Part shown: positions 37,396 to 50,690 of the stretch, one piece after another | Numbering within the stretch: position 1 is the stretch's first letter | Layout: every line of letters starts with the position of its first letter | Source of the DNA: Karalla daura | Lineage: Eukaryota > Chordata > Actinopteri > Chaetodontiformes > Leiognathidae | NCBI GenBank assembly: GCA_029224185.1 | Contig: CM055188.1 | Location: 16,424,497 to 16,488,496, forward strand | Direction: 5' to 3' | Length of the DNA: 64,000 nt | Notes under the pieces: model-generated | What the model saw: the letters and a program-made list of their open reading frames with translations, nothing else | Database searches by the model: none | What the model was told of the DNA's origin: nothing | Program-made: the position numbers and the translations under genes

Positions 37396-38305
37396 GTAAG
37401 TATAATACAAATAATGAAAGATAATAAAAAGTCATAAAGATAAGAATACAAATAATGAATGTATGAAAAAGAAATGCCTTCATATACACTGAATGCTTCT
37501 TAGCCTGGTGTGAATGTACATGTACATGTATTATCCTCAATGTCTTTTTCTTACCCTCTGCTCTGACCCTCAGCTCCCTTTACTGCCTGATACTGTGACT
37601 TCCTGCCCTCTCCTTTAATTAACTGACTTTAGATCAGGCATCATCATGTAATGTCATGTTTGGAGGTGTCAGATTCACATCAATTAGTTAATTTACCCAT
37701 TCTGGTTAATTAGATGAAGATGATTGAAGGAGTGTTTTCAGTCTGTGTCCACCTCTACCTCTGTTAAGATTGCCAAAGAAGAAAGCAGCAACAAAACAGT
37801 TATAACCCCTGAAATTTAGGAGTGAAGAATTCAGTGAGACATGACTTGCTTCACCCGGGTCCTCAGTGGTGATTTACTTTTCTTTACTTCACCTTTTTTC
37901 CACATGCAAAAATGATCAATTTGCTTTATTATGTATTCAATATCCTTTTGAACAGCTTAGAAATATGTTTAATTTTGATATGTAAATGTTTGAAATGTAA
38001 ATGTAAATGTTCCTCTAATAAGCACATAAACCCATCCTTAACTTTTTACTTACTGTAAGTTTTAAGGTACAATGTCCTCAGAGGTACTTTCTGGGGAGTG
38101 CTTTGGGAATACGGAGTGGACTGCTCATTGCTAAGGGCTATACAATATCTGTATTCAGAGTTCTGTTTCTGTTGTTTTGTCTTCTTTATTTTTGCGTAAT
38201 TGGCTCCAGCAAAGCATTGATTCATGTTATAACATCTTGATTGAATGTATATTAAATGGGAATGCCAGTGTATCAAATATATTGCTGGACGTACATCAAA
38301 CTCAT

Positions 38306-38695
38306 TTCCAGTTATGGTTGGACTCCACCAAGGCTAGTTGATTCATAATTTTTGGACATCATTTCTAGCTGCAGTCAAGTGGTGTAGGGTATCGGGTCCA
38401 GTGGCCTATCTACTTTTTATGAAGTCCTGCAGGCCTACTCCAACAGTGACATTCAAATTGCTTTGGCATGAATTACAGCTGAATGTGAAGAGGCTAGTTT
38501 GAGAATCAGCACCTCTAAATCAGAGGCCAGGTTGTCAACAGAGAAAGGGTGGAGTGCCCACTCCACGTTGGGAAGAGTCCCTGCCCTAACAAGAGCAGTT
38601 AGAGTATCTCTATTCACAATCAGTGGAAGATAGACAGGCATTGTGGGTGGCATCCACAGTGATGCGGATGCTATACATTGAGTGGAAGGAAATGA
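38306..38695 (+). mobile_element. LINE fragment: C-terminal half of RT
   Basis: The plus strand aligns by eye with the RT segment that reads VGLRQGCPLSP...FMDRISRRSQG...GMRISTSKSEAMVL...KRVECPLxVG...AVMRxLY in intact copies of the fish family also seen at 10775 and 31280. Here it is shortened (the LFADD region is largely lost) with several stops. The clearest surviving pieces are VGLHQG, SAPLNQRP and TVMRMLY. Confidence 0.65.
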
Positions 38696-40439
38696 CAAGC
38701 CAAGAGGGAAAGAAGGGCGCAAACTAGAGTGACTGCCCTTCGTATCGGGAAAGACCAGCTGAGGTTCTGCCTCTTTATGTCTGTGACTGTGAGTTTTTAC
38801 CACAGTCAAGCAAAATAACCTTTTCTGTGTATATGTTCAGATGTGAGTTTAATGCAATTTTTTGGTCAATTTTTTTTTTTTACTCAGAGCCTTTGTTAGG
38901 CAATTTGTCATCAGCCCAAAGTCTACACAGATCTACACAGATCTACATCTACAGATCTACATCTATATATACACACACAACCGATGGAGCATGGGAATAT
39001 GAGTGCACTACTAGGGATGTAAATCACCAGCTTTATGACCATACAGAAACAAATATAGAGAGAGATAGAGATATTGAGCTTAAAAAATCCTATACATTTT
39101 GTGTAAACCTCCACTTTTTTTGTGTGTCTCAACCAAAACATTTTAAACAGAACTTAACTAAGGTCACCACTTAACATGTTCTTCAAAGTGAATATGCAGT
39201 TCAGTCATCCTGCATCAAAGCTACTGTATCCAGTATCTACTACTTCTTGGCGTGAAAATGTTTCTTAGTCAAAACAAAATAAGAAATTTTAGCTGGAGAA
39301 CAAGCTGAACACAAAATAAATGTAAACAATACCACCATATTCTTAGTGCATATTGTAAAGTCAGATCTCTACAACTGTCCTCCTAGTCTTCTTTGGAAGG
39401 TTTCTCTTAAAACAACACCAACAACAACAACTGACCCACATGTTCAGGAGACAAAACACTGTGCTCTGAATGCACAGTGTGAAATACAAGCTGCACTGGA
39501 CCCAGAAATGCAGAGATGTGTTTTTGCGATTGACCAGGCGGGAAACTCATTCTGACTCTAACACACTACCTTCCAGGATCAAAGATGCTGTGTCTTTACA
39601 TAGTACTTGGAAACCTCAGCATGGACTAGCTGTCTGGAAGTCTTGGCAGTCTTGCTGGGGTCGACAATGAAAATGGTGTCACCATAAAGGTCCTCAAGTG
39701 CCATGTGAGATTTTGGTGCCAGGGGCATAATCTATGATGACACATGACACAATATTGTAATATTTAGGCAGGCAAAATATCTTGTTTGTACACTGAAAAC
39801 ACTTATGCACTTATGCGCTTACTGTTAATCAATTCAGTAATAAAATAAGGAATGGATGTGTAATGCCTCAGACAGGATTGCACATGATTTATCTCAAGGA
39901 CATTTTAGTTATCCTTCATAAACAACATCATTTTATTGGGATTTTCGTTTCTTTATCCTGATTTTCTCTTTTTTTCTTTTTTTCAAAAATGTGTCCTTCC
40001 ACCATTTAGACACAGTCCAGCAGAAAGAAGTTTCTTTTGTGTCTGTTCTGTTGATCTGTTGGCATAAGAGGAAAACTTCTATTCTGCTGTGCTTTTAATT
40101 TAGGATGCATTCACAGTCTGGCCATCGTACATTGCCCCGCCCTCCCGTGCTTCAGTGTGGTACAAAACAAAATTTTCCCTTAGGAGCTTTGCTACATGAT
40201 TTTGTCAAAGGATCTAAATCTGCACTTGTCTTGTGGGTATATATTTGTGTATGTGTGTGTGTGTGTATGTGTGTGTACAAAAGTTAATATATGATGATAT
40301 ATACACATGAGGTCTGTTTAGGTACCATCAGAAACTATGGTTTCCCTAACTAACCCTCACTACAAGTTGACGATCACAGGGGTTTTTGAGCTACAAATGG
40401 ATAATTAAAGTCACTATTGGAAATAAAGGCATGGATTTT
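38696..40439. other. Intergenic, no gene identified
   Basis: No exon is supported. Short ACAGATCT/CTACATCT direct repeats occur at 38925-38965, and a small GT tract lies near 40247-40276. Confidence 0.4.
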
Positions 40440-40985
40440 GGCTCCACCTACTGTACAAGTACCTGGGAATGCAGGTGAGTGATGAGCTGGACTGGCCCAA
40501 CCACATGGAGGTGGTATACAAGATTGAAAGTTGACTCTATTTCTTGAGTAGGTTGAAATCCTTCAATGTTTGCAGACCTCTGGCCTCTGTTGTATGTTTG
40601 ATAAGTCTATGGTGGCCAGTGCACTTTTCTGTGGTGAGCTGGGGCGAGAGGGCCTTCTCTAAAGACAAGAACAATGACAGAACAATCTGATCAGGAGAGC
40701 AAAGTCCATCATTGTGCAGGTTGTTGAGGTGAGGATGCTTATCCAACTGAAGGTAATCCTGAACAACCTGTGCTCACAACAGGACCTTACAATGTTTCAG
40801 GAGAGCATCTTTAACCACAGACTGATACCACATCAGTGCAGGACTGAACCTCAGAGGTCTTTCCTGCCAGACATTAGCCTTTTCTATATATTATAAATAA
40901 TATTATAATATGTATATTGTAACATTGCACATATTTGTGCAATATATTATTTATGTACGTTATGTATGTTATTAGTGCGACTGGA
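40440..40985 (+). mobile_element. Jockey/L2-like LINE 3' end with stem-loop
   Basis: Plus-strand blocks: YKYLGMQVSDELDWPNHMEV (start of the C-terminal thumb region), YFLSRLKSFNVCRPL, then after frameshifts NLIRRAKSIIVQVVEVRML, LKVILNN, and FNHRLIPHQCRTEPQRSFLP ending near 40875. The 3' UTR that follows contains the hairpin TTGCACA-TATT-TGTGCAA at 40925-40942. L2/UnaL2-type LINEs are known to use a 3' stem-loop for template recognition; whether this hairpin is that element is inference. 5' truncated and inactive. Confidence 0.75.
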
Positions 40986-41344
40986 CCTGAGGATTCTGAG
41001 GCATTATTCACGACATTTATTTTTTTTACTTTTCTTACTGTTCCTCCAGCTGATTTTTGATTCACTACTCCTCTTACAGTTCAAAAGAAAACCCTGTTAA
41101 ATGATACATCAAAGTATGCAGCTTCATGGGGACTGGTGTGATATTTCTTTTCCCAAGAGCAGACCCAATTTCTCAGAATGAATAGGAAGAGCAGAGAAAA
41201 AAAGGAACATTTTTCACCTAAATACAACAGGTGGCTGCATAGACCTGCTCTGATGTAGAATCCTAACAGAGGAAAACTCAACATGTCCTCATATTGTCCA
41301 CATATTATCAGCGGCCGAAATGAAGTGTAGCCATTGTATCAATC

Positions 41345-41590
41345 AATCAATCAAATCAATCACGCCCCCTGCCTTTATTTGCTCATAGGGGCTGAGGAAT
41401 GACTCATAAGAAAACCTAGAGAGGGGAAAAAAAGGAAGAAACCTCAGGGTAAAAGACAGAGGAGGGCATCCTCACACAGGACCAGCATGGGGGCACAAAC
41501 AGAAAAGTTACAATTAGCAGAGTAAACATTTCAGACGCCGCGCCTCACCCAGAATGGACAGGTGGGTACAGATAGGTGCAGAGAGCAGCG
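41345..41590 (+). repeat. Teleost interspersed repeat (AGAAACCTCAGGG type), copy 2
   Basis: It shares the order GGGGCTGAGGAAT, AAGAAACCTCAGGGTAAAAG, ACAGAGGAGGGCATCCTCAC and GGGGGCACAAACA with 27715-28085. Noncoding. Confidence 0.65.
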
Positions 41591-42368
41591 TCCCCCGGAC
41601 AATGAAACTTTATTTAAACATCAAATTAGAAGCAAACTTGTGGTCTCTTTATGCTGTTTTCAGTACAGTAATTTGCATATTGATAAGTTGCACAGTGTTT
41701 CATTAACCCCTTCTCAGAGGAACTGTGGTGGATTCTGGGATCATTTTAAGGTAGAGCAGGCTGGGCGTCTATGTCGCAACATTTTAAAACGCTTCAACAG
41801 TTTTCACACATTCATGCTGAATGCAATTTTCACACAGAAACTTTCAAAGAAGAAAAGAAGAGGTCTTCAAAGGACTGTTGTGGAAAAACTTTAGACTTTT
41901 CTTATGAAATATTGATTGTTTTTATTGTGAATTATCTGTCTTCACAAACACAGTTGACATCAATAAATTTATCATAGATCTTTATTACATGAAGTATATT
42001 ACAGTAAATTAATACAGGTAAAGCAGTAGCAAATGAGTCGAATAAGTGAAATTATGTCTCATCAATTGCATCCAAATTAGAAATGTGTTTATTGCTAAAA
42101 TGTGTTTATAGATACAAAGACATGGTTTGAGTCTTATGGTGCAGACATGAATATAACAGGAAACAGGGACTGAGGGTCCTGAACAAATGAGATGTTCACC
42201 TTCATAACACCTTGGTGAGGTGGTCGTTGATGGCTCCTCTCTCTTTGATGCAAGACAGAGGTATATAGAAGACCCTCTCTGTCTCAAGCCAGACAAATTA
42301 ATAATCGTTTCGATTAAAGCAATTACTTTTCCTATTCATATTACTGTTTTGCTTGCTAGATTTACAGT

Positions 42369-42718
<350 letters not shown>

Positions 42719-42733
42719 AGAAGGTAAGTGGGG

Positions 42734-42930
42734 ACAGCCATGGTGGAGGTAGGCACAGAGCAATGGGAACAATTTTCAATCAGACCTCTGTTATTACTGT
42801 CCTCTTGGCCTTCTCTTCAATATATTATACTCATGTATTTTAAGGTCACATTGTACCTGGAATGAGCTATTCATTTTTTTAATAGGCCACATGAGGAAAA
42901 TAGAGTAGTTTGTAGGGACCAATAAACTGA
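42734..42930. repeat. Left copy of a 200-bp direct duplication
   Basis: Highly similar to 43059-43255 (ACAGCCATGGTGGAGGTAGG, ATTTTCAATCAGACCTCTGT, ATGTATTTTAAGGTCA and CCACATGAGGAA shared). Each copy follows a purine-rich microsatellite. Confidence 0.93.
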
Positions 42931-42981
42931 ACAGAATTCAGGTATTCATTATTTGATACACCAAACCAGTTGTATGGTTTT

Positions 42982-43053
42982 GGATAGATGAAAAGATAGA
43001 CAGAAAAGAAAAGAAAAGAAAAGAAAAGAAAAAAAAAGAAAAGAAAAGAAAAG
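42982..43053. repeat. GATA-derived then (AAAAG)n tract
   Basis: It begins TGGATAGATGAAAAGATAGACAG and passes into AAAAG units, occupying the same place before copy 2 that the GATA array occupies before copy 1. Confidence 0.9.
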
Positions 43054-43058
43054 GGTAC

Positions 43059-43255
43059 ACAGCCATGCTGGAGGTAGGCACAGAGCAATGAGAACTATTT
43101 TCAATCAGACCTCTGTTATTATTGTCCCCTTGGCCTTCTCCTCAATATATTTTACTCATGTATTTTAAGGTCAAACTGTACCTGGGTGAACTAATTATCT
43201 TCTCAAAGGACCACATGAGGAACATGGAGTATTTTGTAAGGGCAGACCAATAACA
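43059..43255. repeat. Right copy of a 200-bp direct duplication
   Basis: Second copy, 325 bp from the first. Differences are scattered substitutions and small indels near 43185-43200. Confidence 0.93.
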
Positions 43256-45601
43256 GACTTTTTAATTTTAAATTCTAATTTATTGTAGGCTTAGAGGAAA
43301 GGCTGTAAGTACTCTGCATACACTGTTGAAATAATAACCCAATCGTTGATATTGGATTCATAAGGTATTCTGATTCTGAAAACATTTATAGTCATCTTGC
43401 ATTTTTTCTTCTCTTTATCTTCCTCCACCTCTTGCACGTCAAATATCAGCAAAGCCTATTCTAATGAAAGATAATTAAAGGGGACATATTATGTATATTT
43501 TACATTGCTTACCGTTGCTACAGTTTTCAACACCTACAGAGTAGCTCTGTATAATTCTTAGCTAAAAAAAAGTTGTCAAATCTGAGTAATCAACTAAGTG
43601 GCCACCTCCAGAATCGCTTTGTTCTGGTTGCTTTACAATATGTGCTTTTTCTTCATAATTGATTAAATAATTCTTAACAGATGCAGAAAAGTGGAAAACA
43701 TTTTCAACAGACTCACAAGGGTAAAATCACCCTTTTCAAAATCCAAAATCCATTTCTGTCTCCTACCTGGCTGTATTTTAAAATAAATGGATAAGAAAGT
43801 AAGAAACTGTCTGTATTTCCTAATGAAATCTTGTTAAAAGTAATACATTTTTAAAATCACAATAAATATAATTCAACATCATAAACATCATCATCCTCCA
43901 TCTTGCTTTGATGATGACAGAAGTGTGAATGTGTTTTGTTGTAGGTCTGAAGTGTCCACCCTGGAGTAGTGGGCCCTCCTGGTGTCTATTAATTATTGCA
44001 TTTTATCCCCCTCCGTCCTTGGCAGGGGCTGTGGGGGCGTACTTAACGTCTCATTGTACAGCAGTGTTCTTCCTTTTTTTGCCAGTGAAGGTGCTGACAT
44101 TAAATGGCTGAGAAGTCTGTCAATTTTGTTGTTCCCATGACAATAGTTGGGTGGGAGGAAGGTGGGCAGGAGTGTGCGTGTCTGTGTGTGGAGGCGGAGC
44201 GAGAGAGATAAAGCAGTTAGGACTGATCCTTGGTGAATATCATGAATTGTTTTGTTGTTGGTTATGGCGCACATTAGCCTGTGTACTCCTGGCTGATTAA
44301 GCCTTGAGACAAAAGCACTTGGCAGTATCATCATTTTGTGCTGAGGGATACTAATATATTTATAATTCACCATTGGTGAATGTAATCTTTAGTTCCTGAT
44401 GGCTGTAGGCAGTTAACAAGGCAAACACTGGTTAATTCCAATGTCCATCCAATGCATCGGTGCATCCCTATTGTTCTACTATTTTATTATTATCTGTGCA
44501 ACTTTGACTCTCTGTCAAATGGTGCTCGCCCCAGCATAAAGCAGCATAACAGACTTGATCACCACTGTGCAACAATACGGCCACAACAGAACTGATGCAC
44601 ATCAGCAGAGAGAATTACCAGCAGATTTGCAAAGTGCCAGAAAGTGGAAAATCAACATGAGAGATAATGCAATATTTGGCATGCCTGGACGTTAAAGTTA
44701 AAGTTAGTTTTTCCACATATTTCATAAAAACAACCATCACAAGCTGTGTCAAGATAGAGGGAACCAGTAAAAATCATTCACACAAAATTCACACAATACT
44801 GTCTGGCTGGGCCACTATGCCCTCTTTTATCATATGAAAGGAACACATGCATTCCCATTACCAGGTAATGATGCTGTAGGTCCCCATAACCATTCTCACC
44901 TGTCCCAGAACTCTGAGTCACTCTCAGCACCTTCACAACAGTAAGCATTGGTTGTTTTACTGGTTTTTCAGGGAATTCTTTTTCAGCTGCTGAAGTCCAA
45001 GATTTACACATTTTTTTTGTTATAAATGAGTCAAAATATTTGATTGGTTTGAAACTTCATTTGTAAAATGAAAGTCTGTCATATGTTTTCTTTCAATGAG
45101 CATGTAATAAAATGGTTTAGGTGGATGAATTACATGAAAAAAACAATTGGAGAAGCAATTTAACCCAAAAGCAAAAGCATTCAAGCAGCATTAAACAAAA
45201 TGTAACATTTTACAGGAGATGTACTACTGCATCATTAATTAATTTATCAAGCTCCATCTGAAATCAATTATACAAAACATTGGAATACACAGTTAAAGCT
45301 GCTGTTGTAAAGCAAAATTAGATAATAGCTGCATTTCCATTACACTCTGGGATGTTTTTCAGACATGTAGGCATATAAATGTCTGCAAAAGTGGTAACGA
45401 AACACTCTTTTTGTTGCTTGAGAATTATGGGATGTCACAAGACTAGACTATATGAGTGTACAGCTCATTCACAAAACACTGTTCAATAGAAACACCAGCA
45501 AGCAGAAATTGTATTTTATCAAAATTTCAGAAAAAAACTTTTTATATTACGTAAAACTGTAATAGAGCTAATCTAGACATCTTCTGCATTTAGCTCAGAC
45601 T
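43256..45601. other. Intergenic or 3' flank of the candidate exon at 45602
   Basis: No gene is recognised. The segment at about 43955-44060 (TATTAATTATTGCATTTTAT within GC-richer unique DNA) resembles a conserved noncoding element. A hAT-like terminus, TGCATCGGTGCATCCCTA, lies at 44453-44470. A minus-strand AATAAA (complement of TTTATT near 44482) is the nearest poly(A) signal I noticed downstream of the candidate exon. Confidence 0.35.
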
Positions 45602-45683
45602 TCAGCAGCATTCCAGTGTGAGGCAGATGTTGCCCTGCGTCTCCATCTGCTCGACTGATGGATAATAGTGGTCCAAGGCGTAC
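45602..45683 (-). CDS. Candidate terminal coding exon, unknown protein ending in Cys-Cys
   Basis: Not recognised. Minus strand: after a TTTCATTTTGGTTGAG acceptor-like tract (AG opposite 45684-45685) there are 27 in-frame codons including the stop, read from the second exon base (phase 2 entry). The codons encode YALDHYYPSVEQMETQGN and then a short tail ending LECC before TGA. It has no repeats or low complexity and a protein-like composition. A C-terminal Cys-Cys is typical of geranylgeranylated Rab GTPases, but no Rab motif was seen nearby. The phase-2 entry would fit the donor phase of the exon-like segment at 61273-61425. No Met is required because it would be the last exon. Confidence 0.3.
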
Positions 45684-45997
45684 CTCAACCAAAATGAAAG
45701 AATGTATTAATTAAATGGAAAAAATCCAAGGGCACATACTAACAGAAACCATGAGCGTTTATCACTTGTAATCTCTTAAAAGATTGTGTATTAAGGCCTA
45801 TTTCTCAAATATATTAAAGGTATCACTGGCGAGAAAGACTGCTCAGCAGATCATATGGAGGAGGACCCAAATCATTCTCCCACAGTATAGATTCTCCATG
45901 TGCCCACAGCAGGTGCAGTGTAGCTGTGGTCCAGAGCAGATTTCTCTGGAGATGGTGAATCTGATGATATACAAGTATGTGACAATTACTGTCAACG

Positions 45998-46001
<4 letters not shown>

Positions 46002-46036
<35 letters not shown>

Positions 46037-46042
46037 GTGTGG
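46002..46042. repeat. (GT)n microsatellite
   Basis: GT run with one GC interruption. Confidence 0.95.
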
Positions 46043-47011
46043 ATGTGTGTTGCTTTCAGACCCTTGTGTGTTGCCTGTTACTACAGCAGGATGAGTGTAT
46101 GAGAGGCTTATATACACAAACTACAAAGCATGTATGACATCTTAAATTAGACAAGGTTCCTGGCTGCAAAACCACTCAGCCCTGCCAAACACAACGCAGA
46201 CAGCACCATTCGTGTGTGGCAGACTATGATGACAAGACACGCATACACACACACACACACTCACCCGGGCATGGTGACTCATACATCTTAATTAGAAGCT
46301 AAGCAGCAATGTGTTAGCATTAGTGAGGAGAGGCGAGCCTGTCACTGCAGGCAAATGAGAAAGGGTACAGACATGTGTGCCTGCATGCACACATTTATGA
46401 ATACCAAGCAATCACATGGCCTAAAGTCCAATTAATTCAATACCTGAGGAAGGCTAGGACATCTGTGTGAGTGTGTGTGTGTGTGTGCATGCGCGTGTGA
46501 GTGTCCTATGTACAGTCAACATGCAAAACAAACTTTTAGACAAGTTTAACAAAAAGATATTGTAATATAAAGTATAAAAATGCAGTGAAAACCTGGCCAT
46601 TGTTTGTGGGTGTGTGTTGATGTGGTTGTGTGTGTGTGTGTTTGAGAGTGGCCCCAGTACCATAAAGCCAGCACTCCTAACACGAACTGAAAACCCTGCC
46701 AAGGTCCTGTTGTTTGGTTTGATGGTGTCACTGGTCGGTGGCATTTATCGAAGTTCAGGATACACACACATGAACACACACATTCAAACACTCTCACATG
46801 CAGACACATACACACAGATGGTGGCATTTGGTCAGAGCTGTACAGGAGAGGGTGGGGGTGGTTTTGGGGAGGGGTGAGCTCTGACATTGCCGTTGCTACG
46901 GGGACAAAGTGACCTTAAACAGGCTGTAGTGAGGAAGGTACGGGGGAGTTTCCGGTGACTGATCAGCTCACCTCAGCATCAAATTTATGCACATGCATGC
47001 GCACACACACA

Positions 47012-47012
<1 letters not shown>

Positions 47013-47073
<61 letters not shown>

Positions 47074-47120
47074 CTCTCTCTTTCTCTCTCTCTCATACAC
47101 ACACACACACACACACACAC
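47013..47120. repeat. (CT)n then (AC)n compound microsatellite
   Basis: About 54 bp of pure CT, a short imperfect CT/TTTCTC stretch, then about 12 AC units. Confidence 0.96.
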
Positions 47121-47846
47121 TCTCTTGTCTACAAACCAGATATCTCTCATCTTCTCTGTTTCTACTCCCACCACTAGCTTTAGATGGATAAACAAATGAA
47201 CAGATAACACCATTTTTGCAGAATCTTTTATGTCAGTCTCATAGCACCTTGACATAGAGACAAGACATACCTTCCAAACATAAAAGAAAACTGCCATATT
47301 ACCCAGTTTGTTTTTGGTGTTTGTAATTAATTTTATCTATTTATTTAGATAGATCATGCCAAATCAAATCACGTGCCTTTTAAGCATTATGTAAACTTTA
47401 TCCATCACTTTCTCTACTGAATATGCATGCATTATATTTTTACTTCCATATGCTCTTTCTGTTCTGTCCTTCATTCACTCGCTCATCTTTGAATCAACCT
47501 TGCGTCTCCCATTCCCTTTACTTTAGCTTTATCATTCTCTTCTTGTCCCTCTACATTGGCTATTCTTTCAACACTCCTCTAAGGTATCCATCCTAATCCG
47601 TGCTCCATACAACTATCTCTCCACCTCCATCTCATCCACCCTGCCCCACACTGATGAGCTGAGATGCAGCCCCACTCATCAGATTGCCTGTCTCTCCTTC
47701 GTGCTTTCTTTAACACTTGTAGAAATGACCTGACACATCCAATCTCAGGTTATTACACAGATGTGCCAACTCTCTCTCTTTTTCTCCAACACATATTCAC
47801 ACACATTGAGACCAAGAACACACGCACACACGCACGCACGCATGCA

Positions 47847-47851
<5 letters not shown>

Positions 47852-47884
<33 letters not shown>
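47852..47884. repeat. (CA)n microsatellite
   Basis: CA run preceded by ACGCACGCATGCAC-type alternating purine-pyrimidine DNA from about 47820. Confidence 0.95.
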
Positions 47885-47888
<4 letters not shown>

Positions 47889-50424
47889 CACAGGAGCCCA
47901 AATGAAAATGAATAATGCATTCTGTGAGGGCACTTGTAACAAATATATGATACATCCCTGTTTCCACATAATTGGGCACACAGAGACACATACAAAATTA
48001 AGAAAGTAGTTTGGCTTGGACATACAGAATCAGATATACTCTCTGAGACAACACATACAAAAAATGTTCAAAAACAAAGGCATAGATGCAAGGCAGGACA
48101 AGTCCGTTATTCACAAACATGATGCATCATTTCAAGCAGATGAAACTCTTCACCAACAAATATCTGATGTCTGTCTGTGGTTCTGATTTCTCTCAGACTG
48201 AGCACACACATGCACACAAACACACACCCATACACAGACAAGCACACACAACCATACAAGGCCATCATTGTTTTCAGTGCTGATGTTTACTGCAATTTTG
48301 AATGATGTGCCACCCACAACCAACTCCTCCTCTTCCTTCCTCTGGGCCCAAACCAAGGTCAATGCCCTCCCTCTTGGCTTTAACATTCCCCTCGTATCCC
48401 CCATAATCCTCAGTGTTTAAGCCTGAGGTACAAATACATTCTATTCAACCTGCACCAAGGGGTCCTCTAATACCGAACAGTGTGTGTCTGTGTGCATGTG
48501 TGTTTGTGGATTTGTGTGTGTCTATGTGTAGCAGCGTGCTCATATGCACTCCTATGTGTGCCTATGCCGATGTGTTGCAGGGCTTTGTGTTTAACACCCA
48601 TTGGTGCTTAGTATTCTCCCCGCCACGCGTCCTTGCGTTCCCATGCTTATTCTGTGGAGCACTGTTCACATCTTTTAGATGAGTATACCAGCGGCTGATG
48701 GCGAGAAGAGAGAATGAGGGATAGTAAAAAGACAAGGGGAGAAGATGACAGGGAAGCAAGCAACCAAATTCTGGTGAATAAAGTTTATACAGTGTGACTG
48801 ATGTAACCTTGGAGGTTTTGTATGAATACTTTAATGGACATTTAGTGGATAATTGATGCAGCTGTTTTGAGTTTTGAATAGGAGATAGTCTATTGTCCAA
48901 AGGAAATGGATGCACAGTTATGGCTGCACAGCTAAACCTAAATATAGGACCAAAATAAGCAAGTGGAAGGTTAATTCACTCTCTCTTGAACAGCTTTTAA
49001 TGGTCATAGAAATAGGATGAAGTCAAGTTCATATCACAGTGAACTGACACAAGCTGGATAATACATAGTTCTGTCACATGCTTGTGCTTTTAGCCTACGG
49101 TGTGCTCAGTAATCACAGGTGATTAGTGTTATCCCGACAGTGAGAAAAATGGCTGGCTGTAGCAGCACAATCAGCAGTTTACTGGGGACTAAATCTAATT
49201 TGGCATGTTCTCTGGCTGCTGTGGAAATGTGCCTGCCAGATGGCGAGGCTTACAAGTCAGTGTGGGAACAGACATGCCTCACAACATCTTCAAAGTAAAG
49301 TGTGAAAATCTTCACTAAGCAAATGTTGATACAAGATGGGACAGGAAACACAATTGACCTCTATCTATGTTGTAATAGATGAAGTTGATGGAGTGCAAAG
49401 GTCTGTGGACTGGAATCAAGTTTTTTCCTTTCACAATTGCCACATCTGGGGAAAGCTTTCAATGAGAGGCATTAGCAGATGTTTGTATCTGCAGCCTCAA
49501 CAGTTCCAGTGCAGTTGAACATAGCACAGTAAATGGTAAAATAAAATAGATATAGGAAGATATAGAATAGATGAGTACAGGAGAGAAATTTAACTCAAGC
49601 CCACAGGGATTACAAGACCACTCTACCACCTATATAGACAATTCAGAAAAGTACAATAAGGACAATGTGAAAGGATATCACATGAACCCACTTCACAAAA
49701 TCATGAATCGGGTTAAAATCAAAACAGCAGAGATAATGTACAAAGCAAGGAATAATTGAATGTCAAAAAATATACGGGAAGGTTCACAGAAATAGAGGAA
49801 GGGTATCTAAGGAGAGATATAAATTTTAAAAGACAAAAGGTAAGAACAACAATGGAAAATATGTGCATATCAACCTGTGGGGTGACAGTGAAATGGTTCT
49901 GTTTTGAAAATAAAGAGAGGTACAAAAAACATTTCTAGTTAGGTAAAAAGAAGAGGATGTGTTTATGTGGATGTGGAAGATTTTTATGGAGATTTATTAT
50001 GTATCCATCCATTCTGAATTTTAATTAATAGAATGATATACATTTATACAGATGTGTATTTGAATAACATTTATACTGATATTGGATAGTGTTAGAAATA
50101 GATGAATGTATAAATCATGATGAGTAATGATTGGTAGGAAGTTAATGCTGTACACATTGCCTGTTGCCCAATCTCCTGAGAGATTTGTATGCCATTATTG
50201 TGGTGTTGGACTGCTGGCAGGTTGCACAATATGTATGTCAAGGACTGATTTGCTGAGGGAACACAAACAGAAAAGATTTTTTTTTTTTTCAAGATTACAG
50301 CCTTTGCGTAATGGCAAAGTGCCCAGACCCTGCACTCAACAAGAACCTGGCCATTAGGCATGTTGAAGTAGATAGAAAACACAGAAAAAAGATCCCATTT
50401 GCACAGGAAAACACTGAAATTCAT

Positions 50425-50690
50425 CATAATCTGCAGCGAATACACGATGGACAGCTCTCCAGTCCTTCACAGGGTACTCACACCATTCACTCTTTCAATC
50501 ACACATAAGGACAAATTTGTGTCTCCTATCGACCTTAATGTTAGTTTTTGAACCATTGGAGGAGTCGCTCAAAATTGTCACTCACAAGGGGAGAACAAAC
50601 AAACTCCACACAAAGATGGCCAGAACACAAAACCCTAACCTTGTAGCCTTAAGATACCACCTCTAAGCCCAGAGCTACACATTTATAATA
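50425..50690 (-). repeat. Abundant teleost interspersed repeat, reverse copy
   Basis: Reverse-oriented relative of 5468-5720: ATGGACAGCTCTCCAGTCC, CTCACACCATTCACTC, GGGGAGAACAAACAAACTCC and ACACAAAGATGGCCAGAAC. Noncoding. Confidence 0.65.

Noticed and set aside
45602..45683. Assigning the Cys-Cys exon to rab29 or rab7b (neighbours of CDK18 in mammals)
   Set aside because: No GTPase motifs (P-loop, WDxAGQE, NKxD) were found upstream on the minus strand; the CC ending alone is not enough.
45784..46137. 117-codon plus-strand ORF near the candidate exon
   Set aside because: It runs into a GT microsatellite and shows no known motif.
48562..48915. 117-codon minus-strand ORF with a charged tail
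   Set aside because: No acceptor or donor support and no recognised family; probably chance.
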